A DNA stretch of 64,000 bases from CAYRTV01 sp964505785 (GTDB lineage: Bacteria; Acidobacteriota; Aminicenantia; Aminicenantales; Aminicenantaceae), in NCBI GenBank assembly GCA_964505785.1, contig CAZDJZ010000013.1:1-64000 (forward strand), given 5' to 3'. The notes beneath the pieces are model-generated. The model did not search any database. It was not told the DNA's origin and saw only the letters and a program-made list of their open reading frames with translations. The position numbers were made by a program, and so were the translations under genes. This document shows, in pieces, positions 55,260-63,141 of this stretch. Numbering within the stretch: the first letter of the stretch is position 1; each line of letters opens with the position of its first letter.

Positions 55260-55452
55260 AAAAAACACCAAAATCACCATTCCGGCAGAGCTTTGTAATA
55301 AACTTAAAAAACCGGCGGAAGAAGCGGGATTTAAATCAGTGAATGATTACATTCTCAAAGTTTTGGAGGACAAAGCTTCTTCGTCTGATTTCAGCGATGA
55401 GGATGAAGAAAAAGTCAAAGAGAGATTGAAGGCTCTCGGATATATGGATTGA
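55252..55452 (+). CDS. Small RHH-like protein with sulfatase-type C-terminal tail
   Basis: This 66-aa protein from ATG 55252 overlaps the sulfotransferase gene by 8 bp. Residues 6-40 (TKITIPAELCNKLKKPAEEAGFKSVNDYILKVLED) look like a ribbon-helix-helix domain. The end (EKVKERLKALGYMD) closely resembles the EELRSLGYIK ending of the sulfatase in this window. This tail is common at the ends of membrane sulfatases, and may mark a docking or processing motif. It could regulate or partner the sulfotransferase. An upstream in-frame ATG at 55234 adds six residues. Confidence 0.75.
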   Translation: MGKKNTKITIPAELCNKLKKPAEEAGFKSVNDYILKVLEDKASSSDFSDEDEEKVKERLKALGYMD

Positions 55453-55459
55453 TCTGAAC

Positions 55460-56761
55460 ATGAATATTGGGGTCATAGGTACGGGATATGTAGGGCTGGT
55501 TACAGCTGTAGGTTTAGCTGAGTTGGGGCACAATGTTACTGGAACCGATAAGGATAAGGATAAAATCAACAAGGCTTCACAGGGGATTGTTCCCATTTAT
55601 GAACCCGGCTTGGACGGCCTTTTGAAGGCTAATCTGAAGAAAGGAAATTTGAAGTTCAGCCACGACCTTGAAGATACTATTCGTGAATCCGATGTGATTT
55701 TTGTTTGCGTCAACACTCCGCCCCGCAAAGACGGCAGTGCGGATATGTCATATGTCGAAGGGGTATCCCGTAAAATCGCGGAAAATCTAAACAAGTATAA
55801 ACTGGTCGTTGAAAAAAGCACCGTTCCGGTCCGGACTTCTATGTGGATTAAAAGGACTTTACGCTTATACAGGAAAGGAAACAGCGAATATGATGTTGCC
55901 TCTAATCCTGAGTTTCTCAGGGAAGGCTGCGCTGTTCATGATTTCCTGAATCCAGACCGTGTTGTAATTGGTGTTGAATCGGATAAAGCCCGTGAGATCA
56001 TGCAGACAATCTACAGGAAATATGAAGACCGTGTTCATATCACGAATATTGATACCGCAGAGTTGATTAAGCATGCTTCCAATTCTTTTTTAGCTATGAA
56101 AATTTCTTTTATCAATCTTATGTCCGAGTTATGTGAGCGGACCGAAGCTGATATTGAAAAAGTTGCTGAAGGTATGGGGCTGGATAAGCGGATTGGAAAG
56201 CAGTTTCTGCGGGCTGGTATCGGCTACGGGGGGTCATGCTTTCCCAAAGATGTCCGGGCTTTGGTCCGTATTGGTGAAGATATGGGAGTGGATATGGACT
56301 TGCTGCGGCAGGTTGAAAAGATCAATCAAGACCGCATCCAGTTTGTTATCAACAAGGTGAAAAACGCGTTATGGATCCTGAAAGGCAAAACGATTGCCTT
56401 GCTCGGCCTTTCTTTTAAACCGGAAACGGATGATATCCGGAATGCTCCCAGTGTCAGCATTATTAGAGAGTTGATGAATGAGGAAGCCATTCTTCATCTT
56501 TATGATCCCAAAGCCGCTGAAAACATCCAGGCTGTAATCCCTTCCCGTGACGGGGTTGTTTATTGCGATTCCGTGTACCAGGCTCTTAAGGGAGCCAACG
56601 CTGCGGTGCTGGTGACGGAATGGGATGAGTTCGTCCGGATGGATTTGGAAAAGGCAAAGGCCTTGATGGAAAACCCTATTCTTATCGACGGACGTAATAC
56701 TTTCGATCCGCAAAAAGCCAAAGCCGCCGGCTTCGAATACTATTCCATCGGCAGAAAGTAG
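55460..56761 (+). CDS. UDP-glucose 6-dehydrogenase
   Basis: This 433-aa protein starts with an NAD Rossmann motif IGVIGTGYVGLVTAVGLAELG. It has the central VASNPEFLREG segment, the catalytic Cys in GYGGSCFPKDVRAL (about residue 259), and a C-terminal UDP-binding part with GLSFKPETDDIRNAPS. It oxidises UDP-glucose to UDP-glucuronate for exopolysaccharide or lipid glycans. It lies 7 bp after the RHH-like gene, so it is in the same operon as the sulfotransferase. Homologues are named ugd, tuaD or kfiD. Confidence 0.96.
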   Translation: MNIGVIGTGYVGLVTAVGLAELGHNVTGTDKDKDKINKASQGIVPIYEPGLDGLLKANLKKGNLKFSHDLEDTIRESDVIFVCVNTPPRKDGSADMSYVEGVSRKIAENLNKYKLVVEKSTVPVRTSMWIKRTLRLYRKGNSEYDVASNPEFLREGCAVHDFLNPDRVVIGVESDKAREIMQTIYRKYEDRVHITNIDTAELIKHASNSFLAMKISFINLMSELCERTEADIEKVAEGMGLDKRIGKQFLRAGIGYGGSCFPKDVRALVRIGEDMGVDMDLLRQVEKINQDRIQFVINKVKNALWILKGKTIALLGLSFKPETDDIRNAPSVSIIRELMNEEAILHLYDPKAAENIQAVIPSRDGVVYCDSVYQALKGANAAVLVTEWDEFVRMDLEKAKALMENPILIDGRNTFDPQKAKAAGFEYYSIGRK

Positions 56762-56949
56762 TAATAAAATATCTCAAATCTCAAATCTCAAATCTCAAAA
56801 CTGACAATGAAGCAGGACGGAAGATTCTTGGACTGTCATGCCTAGTAAAAAGTGAGGAGTGAAGAGAAATCAAAAATAAACCAAAGCCAGGCCCTAAATC
56901 AATAACCCATCGTATATGTATTCTTAGAATGAGTGAAGAAGCGGTTTCA
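56762..56949. repeat. TCAAATC heptamers and composite-block fragment after UGD
   Basis: Starting 6 bp after the UGD stop, four (TCAAATC)-type heptamers run at 56770-56800 (ATCTCAAATCTCAAATC...). A degenerate AAGTGAGGAGTGAAGAGAAATC module follows, then TCAAAAATAAACCAAAGCC, part of the composite block. The full gap to 57209 also contains element copy 4. Confidence 0.65.
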
Positions 56950-57211
56950 GATCTTAGGCTATTCACGGGCCGAGATTGCTGTAGATGCCGGAGTACGGCG
57001 ATGAAGGCGTGGTGCTTCACGTCGAAGAGCCGTACACCGGCAGATGCAGTGAGATTCGGCTCGCCCGAAGGGTAAAAAAACGGCGATTATAATGATTTTC
57101 TGGATGTATCTGAACGATTTGCAATTTGTAAAGTAATTATTTGATCATGAAAATCTAATGAGGAAAAAGAAAAGGCATATATCGCCGTTTTTTTATGAAT
57201 AGCCTAAGATC
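56950..57211 (+). mobile_element. 262-bp bipartite-hairpin element, copy 4 (divergent)
   Basis: Perfect terminal inverted repeats GATCTTAGGCTATTCA / TGAATAGCCTAAGATC (16 bp) are a variant of the other copies' ends. Hairpin I: CGGGCCGAGATTGCTGTAGATG with GCAGTGAGATTCGGCTCG, inner stem GCCGGAGTACGGC/GCCGTACACCGGC, tip TGAAGGCGTGGTGCTTCA. Hairpin II is closed by a perfect 14-bp stem AAAAAAACGGCGAT/ATCGCCGTTTTTTT. The interior of hairpin II is unlike the other copies apart from GCGATTATAAT. Its last bases overlap the sugar transferase stop codon. Confidence 0.88.
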
Positions 57212-58637
57212 AGTAGGCGCCTTTGCGGCTGAGAAAAACCGGAATGGACTTGAGCAGAATCACAATATCCATCCAAAGGGACCAGTTGCGGATGTAATAC
57301 TCGTCGATTTTCAATCTTTTGTTGAAAGAGACTTGAGATCGGCCGCTGACCTGCCAAAGACCTGTAATGCCGGGTTTTACTCTAGTGATCGATTTGATAA
57401 ACGGATCTTTGTCTTCCACTTCTTCCGGCAGATAGGGCCTGGGGCCGACCAGGTTCATGTTTCCCGCCAGCACATTCAGAAGCTGCGGCAGTTCATCAAG
57501 GCTGAATTTGCGCAGACATTTGCCGACCCGGGTGATCCGGGGATCGTTTCCTCTGATTTTCCGGTATTTTTCCCATTCGTAACGGACATGCGGATTGGAT
57601 TTCATATATTCCTGCAGGCGGCTGTCATTGTCCAAGTACATGGAACGGAATTTCAGCAAGTTGAATAATCTATTATCCTTTCCCACTCTCTTTTGAATGA
57701 ACAAAACCGGGCCGGGCGAATCCAATTTGATGAGTATGGCGATTAAAAGAAACAAGGGGAGCAAGATAATGAAAATAATGAGTGTCAATATTTTTTCATA
57801 TATGGTTTTGATCATAATATTCCATGGTTTGATTAAGTTTCTTTTAATATTCAAGGTGAGAATATCACCTAAAACCTCGATATTAACTCCCTCAGTGATA
57901 AAATCACCGCTGCGGGGAATCAACCACATGGATTCACTGTGCTGCTCGCAAAAAGTCAGCACCTCTTTTAACTTCTTCCGGGATAAATGAGGTGTCGCTA
58001 TCATAATATCTCTGGATTTAAAAGATTTCGTGACTTCCTTCAAACGGTTTAAAGGGCCGAAAACAGTAATCCCTTGATACATTTTGCCTATTTTGTCTGG
58101 TGAATCATCAACCAGGGCAACGACTTCATAACCCATAGTCTTATTATTTTTAATGTTTTTTACAGCATGGAGGCTGGTTTCATGAACCCCGATGACGATC
58201 AGTTTCTTTTTCCAAATATTGAATTTAAATAAAAGCAATTTAATGAAAAGGCGGGAAACAGGAAAAAGAAAAAGGCTGCACAGCCAAGCTGAAATTATAA
58301 TTGTCCGCGAAAATTGTTCTTCGGACCGGGTAAGAAAAATAATGATAATTATGAAAAGGGATGCAAGCGTGGAGCTTTTCAGGAGAGTTTTGGTTTCTTC
58401 CCAAAAGGGATATCTTTTGATATATAGTTTTTCATGGGCAAAAACAAACACCCAGATGAGGAGAAAATATGCATTTTCCAAGAACAAGGAAAAAGGGAGC
58501 AGGTTAATCTCTTGATATACAGGGAAAAGGGTAGGCAGAATTTCACTCCGAATAAAATATGCGGCAAGAAAAGAAAAAAAAATGACGGCAATGTCGGATA
58601 AAATTAATAATAAAAATGCGACAACCTTTTTTTTCAT
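57210..58637 (-). CDS. Undecaprenyl-phosphate sugar phosphotransferase (WbaP/EpsL-like)
   Basis: This 475-aa protein has four N-terminal helices (about 5-120). A central CoA-binding-like region (KKKLIVIGVHETSLHAVKNI) follows, then a fifth helix. The C-terminal catalytic domain has KRVGKDNRLFNLLKFRSMY, FSLDELPQLLNVLAGNMNLVGPRPYL and the late GLWQVSGRS. It transfers a hexose-1-phosphate to undecaprenyl phosphate to begin an exopolysaccharide or O-unit. Its TGA stop lies at the edge of element copy 4. It is 14 bp after hypE, so probably co-transcribed. Confidence 0.93.
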   Translation of the reverse strand: MKKKVVAFLLLILSDIAVIFFSFLAAYFIRSEILPTLFPVYQEINLLPFSLFLENAYFLLIWVFVFAHEKLYIKRYPFWEETKTLLKSSTLASLFIIIIIFLTRSEEQFSRTIIISAWLCSLFLFPVSRLFIKLLLFKFNIWKKKLIVIGVHETSLHAVKNIKNNKTMGYEVVALVDDSPDKIGKMYQGITVFGPLNRLKEVTKSFKSRDIMIATPHLSRKKLKEVLTFCEQHSESMWLIPRSGDFITEGVNIEVLGDILTLNIKRNLIKPWNIMIKTIYEKILTLIIFIILLPLFLLIAILIKLDSPGPVLFIQKRVGKDNRLFNLLKFRSMYLDNDSRLQEYMKSNPHVRYEWEKYRKIRGNDPRITRVGKCLRKFSLDELPQLLNVLAGNMNLVGPRPYLPEEVEDKDPFIKSITRVKPGITGLWQVSGRSQVSFNKRLKIDEYYIRNWSLWMDIVILLKSIPVFLSRKGAY

Positions 58638-58651
58638 CTTTTATTCTTCAA

Positions 58652-59638
58652 TCAGCATATCCGCGGCAGCAGCTCAGAAGTCAACGGTTCAAGCAGCCGG
58701 GTTCCTCCTGAGATTGTGGACATAAGCAGCTCTCCGGGGCGGCCGGTTTGATCATCGACTCGACCGATGACCGCTGCATTTTTTCCTGCAGGATGGCGGC
58801 GGATTTCCTCCAAGATTTCATCTGAGTTTTCCTGCGGAATCACCAAAAGAGCTCTTCCTTCGCATGCCAGGTAAAGAGGATCAATACCTAAGAGTTCACT
58901 GGCCCCCCGCACGGCATCGGACAGAGGTATATTTTCCTCATCAATGAGGACCGGATACTGAATCTTTTCAGTCAGCTCTGAAAGGACGGTTGCCAACCCC
59001 CCCCGAGTGATATCCCGCATCCAAAGGACTCCTTTTTCCCAAAGCGGGAGCAGAAAACGGAGAGGGGCACAATCGGATTGCGCTTCTGTTTCCAACCCGA
59101 ATTCTTCCCTGGCTGTCATGACCGCCAGGCTGTGCTCGCCCAGGGTTCCGGTTGTCAAAATTGAATCCCCCGGTTTAATCCGGCGCAATCCGGGTTCAGC
59201 TATAATCCGGCCGATTCCAGCTGTATTGATAAAGATCTTATCGCCCTGGCCTTGTTTGACTACTTTGGTATCCCCGGTTGCAATCGTAACTCCGGCTTCT
59301 TCTGCTGATGTCTTTATGGAAATCAATATGGTCTTTAGATCGTTTACGGGAAGTCCTTCCTCTAATATCAAAGCCAAGGACAGAAATTGGGGTTCTGCTC
59401 CGGATACAACCAGGTCGTTGACGGTCCCGTTCACACAAAGAGTTCCGATATCTCCGCCGGGAAAGAATATGGGGTCCACCACATAACTGTCGGTAGTGAA
59501 GGCTATTTTCCCTGGGAGATGTGCCGAATCGGGCAGTCCCTTTAAAAGCGGGTTTGTAAATGTCCCCATGATATAGGTATCAATGAAATCCCGCATGAGT
59601 TTTCCGCCGCTGCCGACTTCAAGAGTAATTTTGTCCAT
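58652..59638 (-). CDS. hypE: Hydrogenase maturation protein HypE
   Basis: This 328-aa protein has PurM-like features: GSGGKLMRDFI near the start, FTTDSYVVDPIFFPGGDIG, GTVNDLVVSGAEP, ATGDTKVV and MRDITRGGLATVLSELTE. The obligatory C-terminal PRIC, whose Cys is carbamoylated and dehydrated to thiocyanate, is present. It supplies CN ligands for the NiFe-hydrogenase active site. It lies downstream of hypD across an inserted repeat element. Confidence 0.97.
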   Translation of the reverse strand: MDKITLEVGSGGKLMRDFIDTYIMGTFTNPLLKGLPDSAHLPGKIAFTTDSYVVDPIFFPGGDIGTLCVNGTVNDLVVSGAEPQFLSLALILEEGLPVNDLKTILISIKTSAEEAGVTIATGDTKVVKQGQGDKIFINTAGIGRIIAEPGLRRIKPGDSILTTGTLGEHSLAVMTAREEFGLETEAQSDCAPLRFLLPLWEKGVLWMRDITRGGLATVLSELTEKIQYPVLIDEENIPLSDAVRGASELLGIDPLYLACEGRALLVIPQENSDEILEEIRRHPAGKNAAVIGRVDDQTGRPGELLMSTISGGTRLLEPLTSELLPRIC

Positions 59639-59728
59639 GCCTGTATTTACCTCGAAATTTTTAAAAAATATTATAACACTATCCCGGGAAAACCGAAAAC
59701 TCCCTCATTCCAAAAAATCCATGTTAAC

Positions 59729-59988
59729 CTGAATTATTCATAAAAAAATTGCGATGTTTTTGCAATTTCTTTTTTATCAGCGATTAACATGATTTTTATT
59801 GAAAGTTCAAATGGAAAGTTTTTCATTTGCACATTTATATTATAATCGCAATTTTTTTACCCTTTGGGCGGGCCGACTCTCACCGCATCTGCTTTGTTGC
59901 AGGGCATTCGCGGTGAAGTACCACAGCTTCATGCACTGCGCCTCGCATCTGCGGAAATCTCGACCCGTGAATAATTCAGGTTAAGCAA
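59729..59988 (-). mobile_element. 260-bp bipartite-hairpin element, copy 3, inside the hyp operon
   Basis: Ends TAACCTGAATTATTCA / TGAATAATTCAGGTTA (perfect inverted repeats). Read on the minus strand, hairpin I has CGGGTCGAGATTTCCGCAGATGC and tip TGAAGCTGTGGTACTTCA. Hairpin II is closed by a perfect AAAAAAATTGCGAT/ATCGCAATTTTTTT stem. A 93-nt open frame occurs at 59734-59826. Immediately next to its end is a second end copy AATAATCCAGGTTA (59987-60000). It fills most of the 359-bp gap between hypD and hypE. Confidence 0.92.
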
Positions 59989-59997
59989 TAATCCAGG

Positions 59998-61098
59998 TTA
60001 TTTATACTTATAATGTGCCAGACATGCCCCTTCAAAAGAAACCATGCATGGGCCGCGGGGGGAATCAGGTGTACAGTCTTTTCCGAAAAGCGGGCACTGA
60101 GGAGGACTTGATTTTCCCTGGAGAACTTCTCCGCAGCGGCAGCCGGGCAAATCCGAACTTCCCGGCTTAATCGTTAATCCGAACTTATTCTTTGCATCGA
60201 ACTGAATAAATTTCTTTTTGAGTCTCAGCCCGCTCTGAGGAATCATACCAAGGCCTCTCCAATGACTGTCCTCCTGTTCCAGCATTTGTTCCATCACAGC
60301 ACGGGCAAATGGATTGCCTTCCGGCCTGACAACCCGTTTATAGGCATTACGGACTTCAGCTTTTCCAGCAATTATCTGCTCTGCAACAGATGCAATTCCT
60401 AAAAGAATATCACCGGGTTCAAATCCGGTCACAGCTCCGGGGATTCCAAATTCATCGGCAATAAATTGATAGGGATTTATTCCGATTATAGCGCTGACAT
60501 GACCCGGATACAGGAATCCTTGAATGCGCAGGTCTTCAGTCGATACCAAAGCCCTGAGGGGAGGCGGGATAAGCCACAAGGCAGACAGTAAAGAGAAATT
60601 CATGAGCTTTTTTTTTGCAGCCGTTTGGACCGTCAATGCAATGGCTGGAATCGTGGTTTCAAACCCGACTCCAAAAAAAACCACTTCATGTCCGGGATTC
60701 TTTTCCGCCAATTTCAAAGCTTCCTCAGGGGAGTAGACAATCCTGACTTGAGAGCCTGGGGCCGGCACCGTGGTTTGCAATGAGCCGCGCCGAGTGGGAA
60801 CCCGGGTCATGTCTCCAAAGGATGTTAAGATGAAATCCTGGTTTTCCGTGACCAATTGGATGGCGGTCTCATGAAATTCGTTGGGTGTTATGCAGACCGG
60901 GCAGCCGGGTCCGGAAAGCATTTCCACGCCCGCTTCAGCCAACCGGATTTTTAATCCCGATCTGTGAAGGGCCATGGTATGGGTACCGCATACTTCCATG
61001 AGCCGCAACGGCCTGTTCATGGAGGCTGTTTTTTCCCGGATAACAGAAAGCAGACTTTGAATAGTCGCCTTTTTTTTCAGTTCGTCCATACCGGTCAA
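59998..61098 (-). CDS. hypD: Hydrogenase maturation protein HypD
   Basis: This 366-aa protein has the conserved Cys motifs: CGTHTMALHRSG, GPGCPVCITP, and the C-terminal 4Fe-4S set CRCGEVLQG, CPLFGKDC, GPCMVSFEGAC. HypD assembles the Fe(CN)2CO unit with HypC. The stop codon TAA falls in an AATAATCCAGGTTA string that matches the terminal repeat of the adjacent mobile element. It overlaps hypC (stop/start) by 4 bp. Confidence 0.97.
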   Translation of the reverse strand: MTGMDELKKKATIQSLLSVIREKTASMNRPLRLMEVCGTHTMALHRSGLKIRLAEAGVEMLSGPGCPVCITPNEFHETAIQLVTENQDFILTSFGDMTRVPTRRGSLQTTVPAPGSQVRIVYSPEEALKLAEKNPGHEVVFFGVGFETTIPAIALTVQTAAKKKLMNFSLLSALWLIPPPLRALVSTEDLRIQGFLYPGHVSAIIGINPYQFIADEFGIPGAVTGFEPGDILLGIASVAEQIIAGKAEVRNAYKRVVRPEGNPFARAVMEQMLEQEDSHWRGLGMIPQSGLRLKKKFIQFDAKNKFGLTIKPGSSDLPGCRCGEVLQGKSSPPQCPLFGKDCTPDSPRGPCMVSFEGACLAHYKYK

Positions 61099-61343
61099 TT
61101 CTGGGTTTTTCGCTTGATGTTTTCAGAAAATTCCGTGTATTCCCGAATCAGAGAGAGGGTTTCCTGGGCTTCCTCTTCATTGAGTTTGGATATAGCAAAA
61201 CCGGCATGAACAATAACCCAATCGCCGATCTTCACTTCCTCCAGAAGAGTGAAATTGGTGCTGACTTTTGTTCCCAGGTAATCAATACGCCCCTGTTTAT
61301 TTTCATCCACTGAAATGACTTTAGCTGGTATTCCTAAACACAT
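61095..61343 (-). CDS. hypC: Hydrogenase maturation chaperone HypC
   Basis: This 82-aa protein starts MCLGIPAKVI, with the essential Cys2 (after Met removal the N-terminal Cys binds Fe). It has the typical V-x-LG-T-x-x-VS and GDWVIVHAGFAISKLNEEEA segments. It carries the Fe(CN)2CO group with HypD. Its last bases overlap hypD. No hydrogenase structural genes are in the window, so the target enzyme lies elsewhere. Confidence 0.96.
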   Translation of the reverse strand: MCLGIPAKVISVDENKQGRIDYLGTKVSTNFTLLEEVKIGDWVIVHAGFAISKLNEEEAQETLSLIREYTEFSENIKRKTQN

Positions 61344-61436
61344 ATTTGTCCTCGGCCGGATATTTTTACACTGCCCGGCAGTTAAGATTCACCACTATTA
61401 TACAGGATAAGACAAAATCTTTGAATGTTATTTATC

Positions 61437-61455
61437 CTGAATTAATAATCCAGGC
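61437..61455. mobile_element. Possible excision footprint or end-to-end remnant of the element
   Basis: The sequence CCTGAATTAATAATCCAGG joins a left-end string (CCTGAATTA) directly to a right-end string (ATAATCCAGG), as expected from deletion of an element's interior. It lies 44 bp before uppS. A 19-bp palindrome alone is weak evidence. Confidence 0.35.
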
Positions 61456-61498
61456 CGGTCATTTTGACAATAAATGAGAGTGTACCTATAATTGGTCT

Positions 61499-62266
61499 AT
61501 GCAAAAAAATCTGGAAGGATTCATCAAGCCCGGAACGCCCGAAGAGAAATTGGTGAATCAACTGGACTTTTCCAAGCTGCCTGAACATGTTGCGGTGATT
61601 ATGGACGGAAATGGACGATGGGCAAAAAAAAGAAAACTGCCGCGTATCGAAGGCCATCGCAGCGGGGCGGAATCCGTACAGGAGGTGGTAGAGACATCCG
61701 CGCGCTTGGGCATCAAATATCTCACTCTTTATGCCTTTTCAAAAGAAAATTGGAAGCGCCCAAAAACTGAAGTTGCGACCTTGTGGAAACTCCTGCTGGA
61801 ATACTTGAAAAAAGAAGATAAAGTGTTAATGGAAAATCAGTTTAAACTTAATGTGATTGGACAAATAAGCGAAATTCCACAGAATACCCGAAAAGAACTG
61901 GAACGAGTGATGGAAATAACAAAAGATAACGGTCGATTGGTTGTCACTCTGGCTCTTAATTACAGCGGCCGGCAGGAAATATTGGATGCAGTAAAGAGAA
62001 TTGGTTCGGATAAAATCAAAGCCGAAAATTTAAATGAAGATTTATTTTCGCGATATTTATATACATCAAAGATTCCGGACCCCGATCTTCTTATCCGGAC
62101 AAGCGGAGAATTCAGAGTATCCAATTTTTTGCTTTGGCAGATCGCCTATTCAGAGATTTGGATCACTTCGGTGTTATGGCCGGATTTCCGACGTGAACAC
62201 ATGCTTCAGGCTTTGGTGGATTTTCAGAAACGGGAGAGACGTTTCGGAGATGTCCGTGAACACTGA
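61499..62266 (+). CDS. uppS: Isoprenyl transferase (undecaprenyl diphosphate synthase)
   Basis: This 255-aa protein has the signature VAVIMDGNGRWAKKR near residues 31-45, GHRSGAESVQEVV, YAFSKENWKRP, LALNYSGRQEI and PDLLIRTSGEFRVSNFLLWQ. It condenses isopentenyl diphosphate units to the C55 lipid carrier for peptidoglycan and surface polysaccharides. About 27 residues precede the conserved region, so a later start is possible, but no other ATG with a ribosome-binding site is evident. It heads the uppS-cdsA-dxr block. Confidence 0.96.
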   Translation: MQKNLEGFIKPGTPEEKLVNQLDFSKLPEHVAVIMDGNGRWAKKRKLPRIEGHRSGAESVQEVVETSARLGIKYLTLYAFSKENWKRPKTEVATLWKLLLEYLKKEDKVLMENQFKLNVIGQISEIPQNTRKELERVMEITKDNGRLVVTLALNYSGRQEILDAVKRIGSDKIKAENLNEDLFSRYLYTSKIPDPDLLIRTSGEFRVSNFLLWQIAYSEIWITSVLWPDFRREHMLQALVDFQKRERRFGDVREH

Positions 62267-62323
62267 AAAGCCGGAGATCTAAATCGAAAATATCATAAAA
62301 TAATTTAACCTGGAACTTAAAAA

Positions 62324-63136
62324 ATGAACTTTGTCAAAAGAACATTAACTGCAATTGTTTTACTTCCGCTTTTGTACGTGTGTATTCTTTATTTTTCCGA
62401 TGCCGTTTTTTTTGGGATTGTTCAAGTCATTATCCTGCTGGCTTTGATTGAGTTTTATCAACTACCGCGAAAAAAATTCATTTTCCCGGAAAAATTTTTG
62501 GGAGTGGTCATCGCCTTTTGTATAAGCGCCACGTTTATTTTGCAGGACTTTCCCTTGGGAGCCGGACTGGCTTCCGCTTTTTTGATTTTGATTGTATATT
62601 TTGTACTGATTACTAATTCTCTGGAAAAACTGATGGCTTATCCGGTTTCCGCTGCATTGACATTTTTCGGGCCTTTGTATCTGGGGTTTACCTTAAATCA
62701 CATCTTTCTCCTTAGAAAGGATTACGGACCGAATATTATTTTTTTCGTCCTGACAGTTGTTTTCGTCGGTGATACCGGTGCCTATCTGATAGGAAAGTTT
62801 TGGGGTAAACATAAACTGGCCCCTTTATCCAGCCCAAAAAAAACCTGGGAGGGCAGTGCAGCCGGCATCATAACAGGTATCCTGGGTGGAGGTGTTATCC
62901 ACCATGTATTTTTCCCTGAACTGATGTCTCTGCCGGGTGTTATATTTTTTTCTATCGCCATTCAAGTGGCGGCTCAGTTCAGCGATTTGGGGGAATCCAT
63001 GTTTAAAAGAGCCGCCGGGGTCAAAGATTCATCCAATCTTCTTCCCGGGCACGGAGGGTTTTTTGACAGAGTGGACAGCTTGATCCTGGTTTTACCCGTC
63101 TTTTATTATTTGATCAAGTATGCAGGAATGAATTGA
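62324..63136 (+). CDS. cdsA: Phosphatidate cytidylyltransferase
   Basis: This 270-aa membrane protein has about eight helices. The CDP-diglyceride synthetase signature is near the C-terminus (SAVDx-type region): VFVGDTGAYLIGKFWGKHKL, then SPKKTWEGSAAG and QFSDLGESMFKR...KDSSNLLPGHGGFFDRVDS. It makes CDP-diacylglycerol for phospholipid synthesis. It lies 57 bp after uppS and 5 bp before dxr. Confidence 0.96.
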   Translation: MNFVKRTLTAIVLLPLLYVCILYFSDAVFFGIVQVIILLALIEFYQLPRKKFIFPEKFLGVVIAFCISATFILQDFPLGAGLASAFLILIVYFVLITNSLEKLMAYPVSAALTFFGPLYLGFTLNHIFLLRKDYGPNIIFFVLTVVFVGDTGAYLIGKFWGKHKLAPLSSPKKTWEGSAAGIITGILGGGVIHHVFFPELMSLPGVIFFSIAIQVAAQFSDLGESMFKRAAGVKDSSNLLPGHGGFFDRVDSLILVLPVFYYLIKYAGMN

Positions 63137-63141
63137 TCGTC

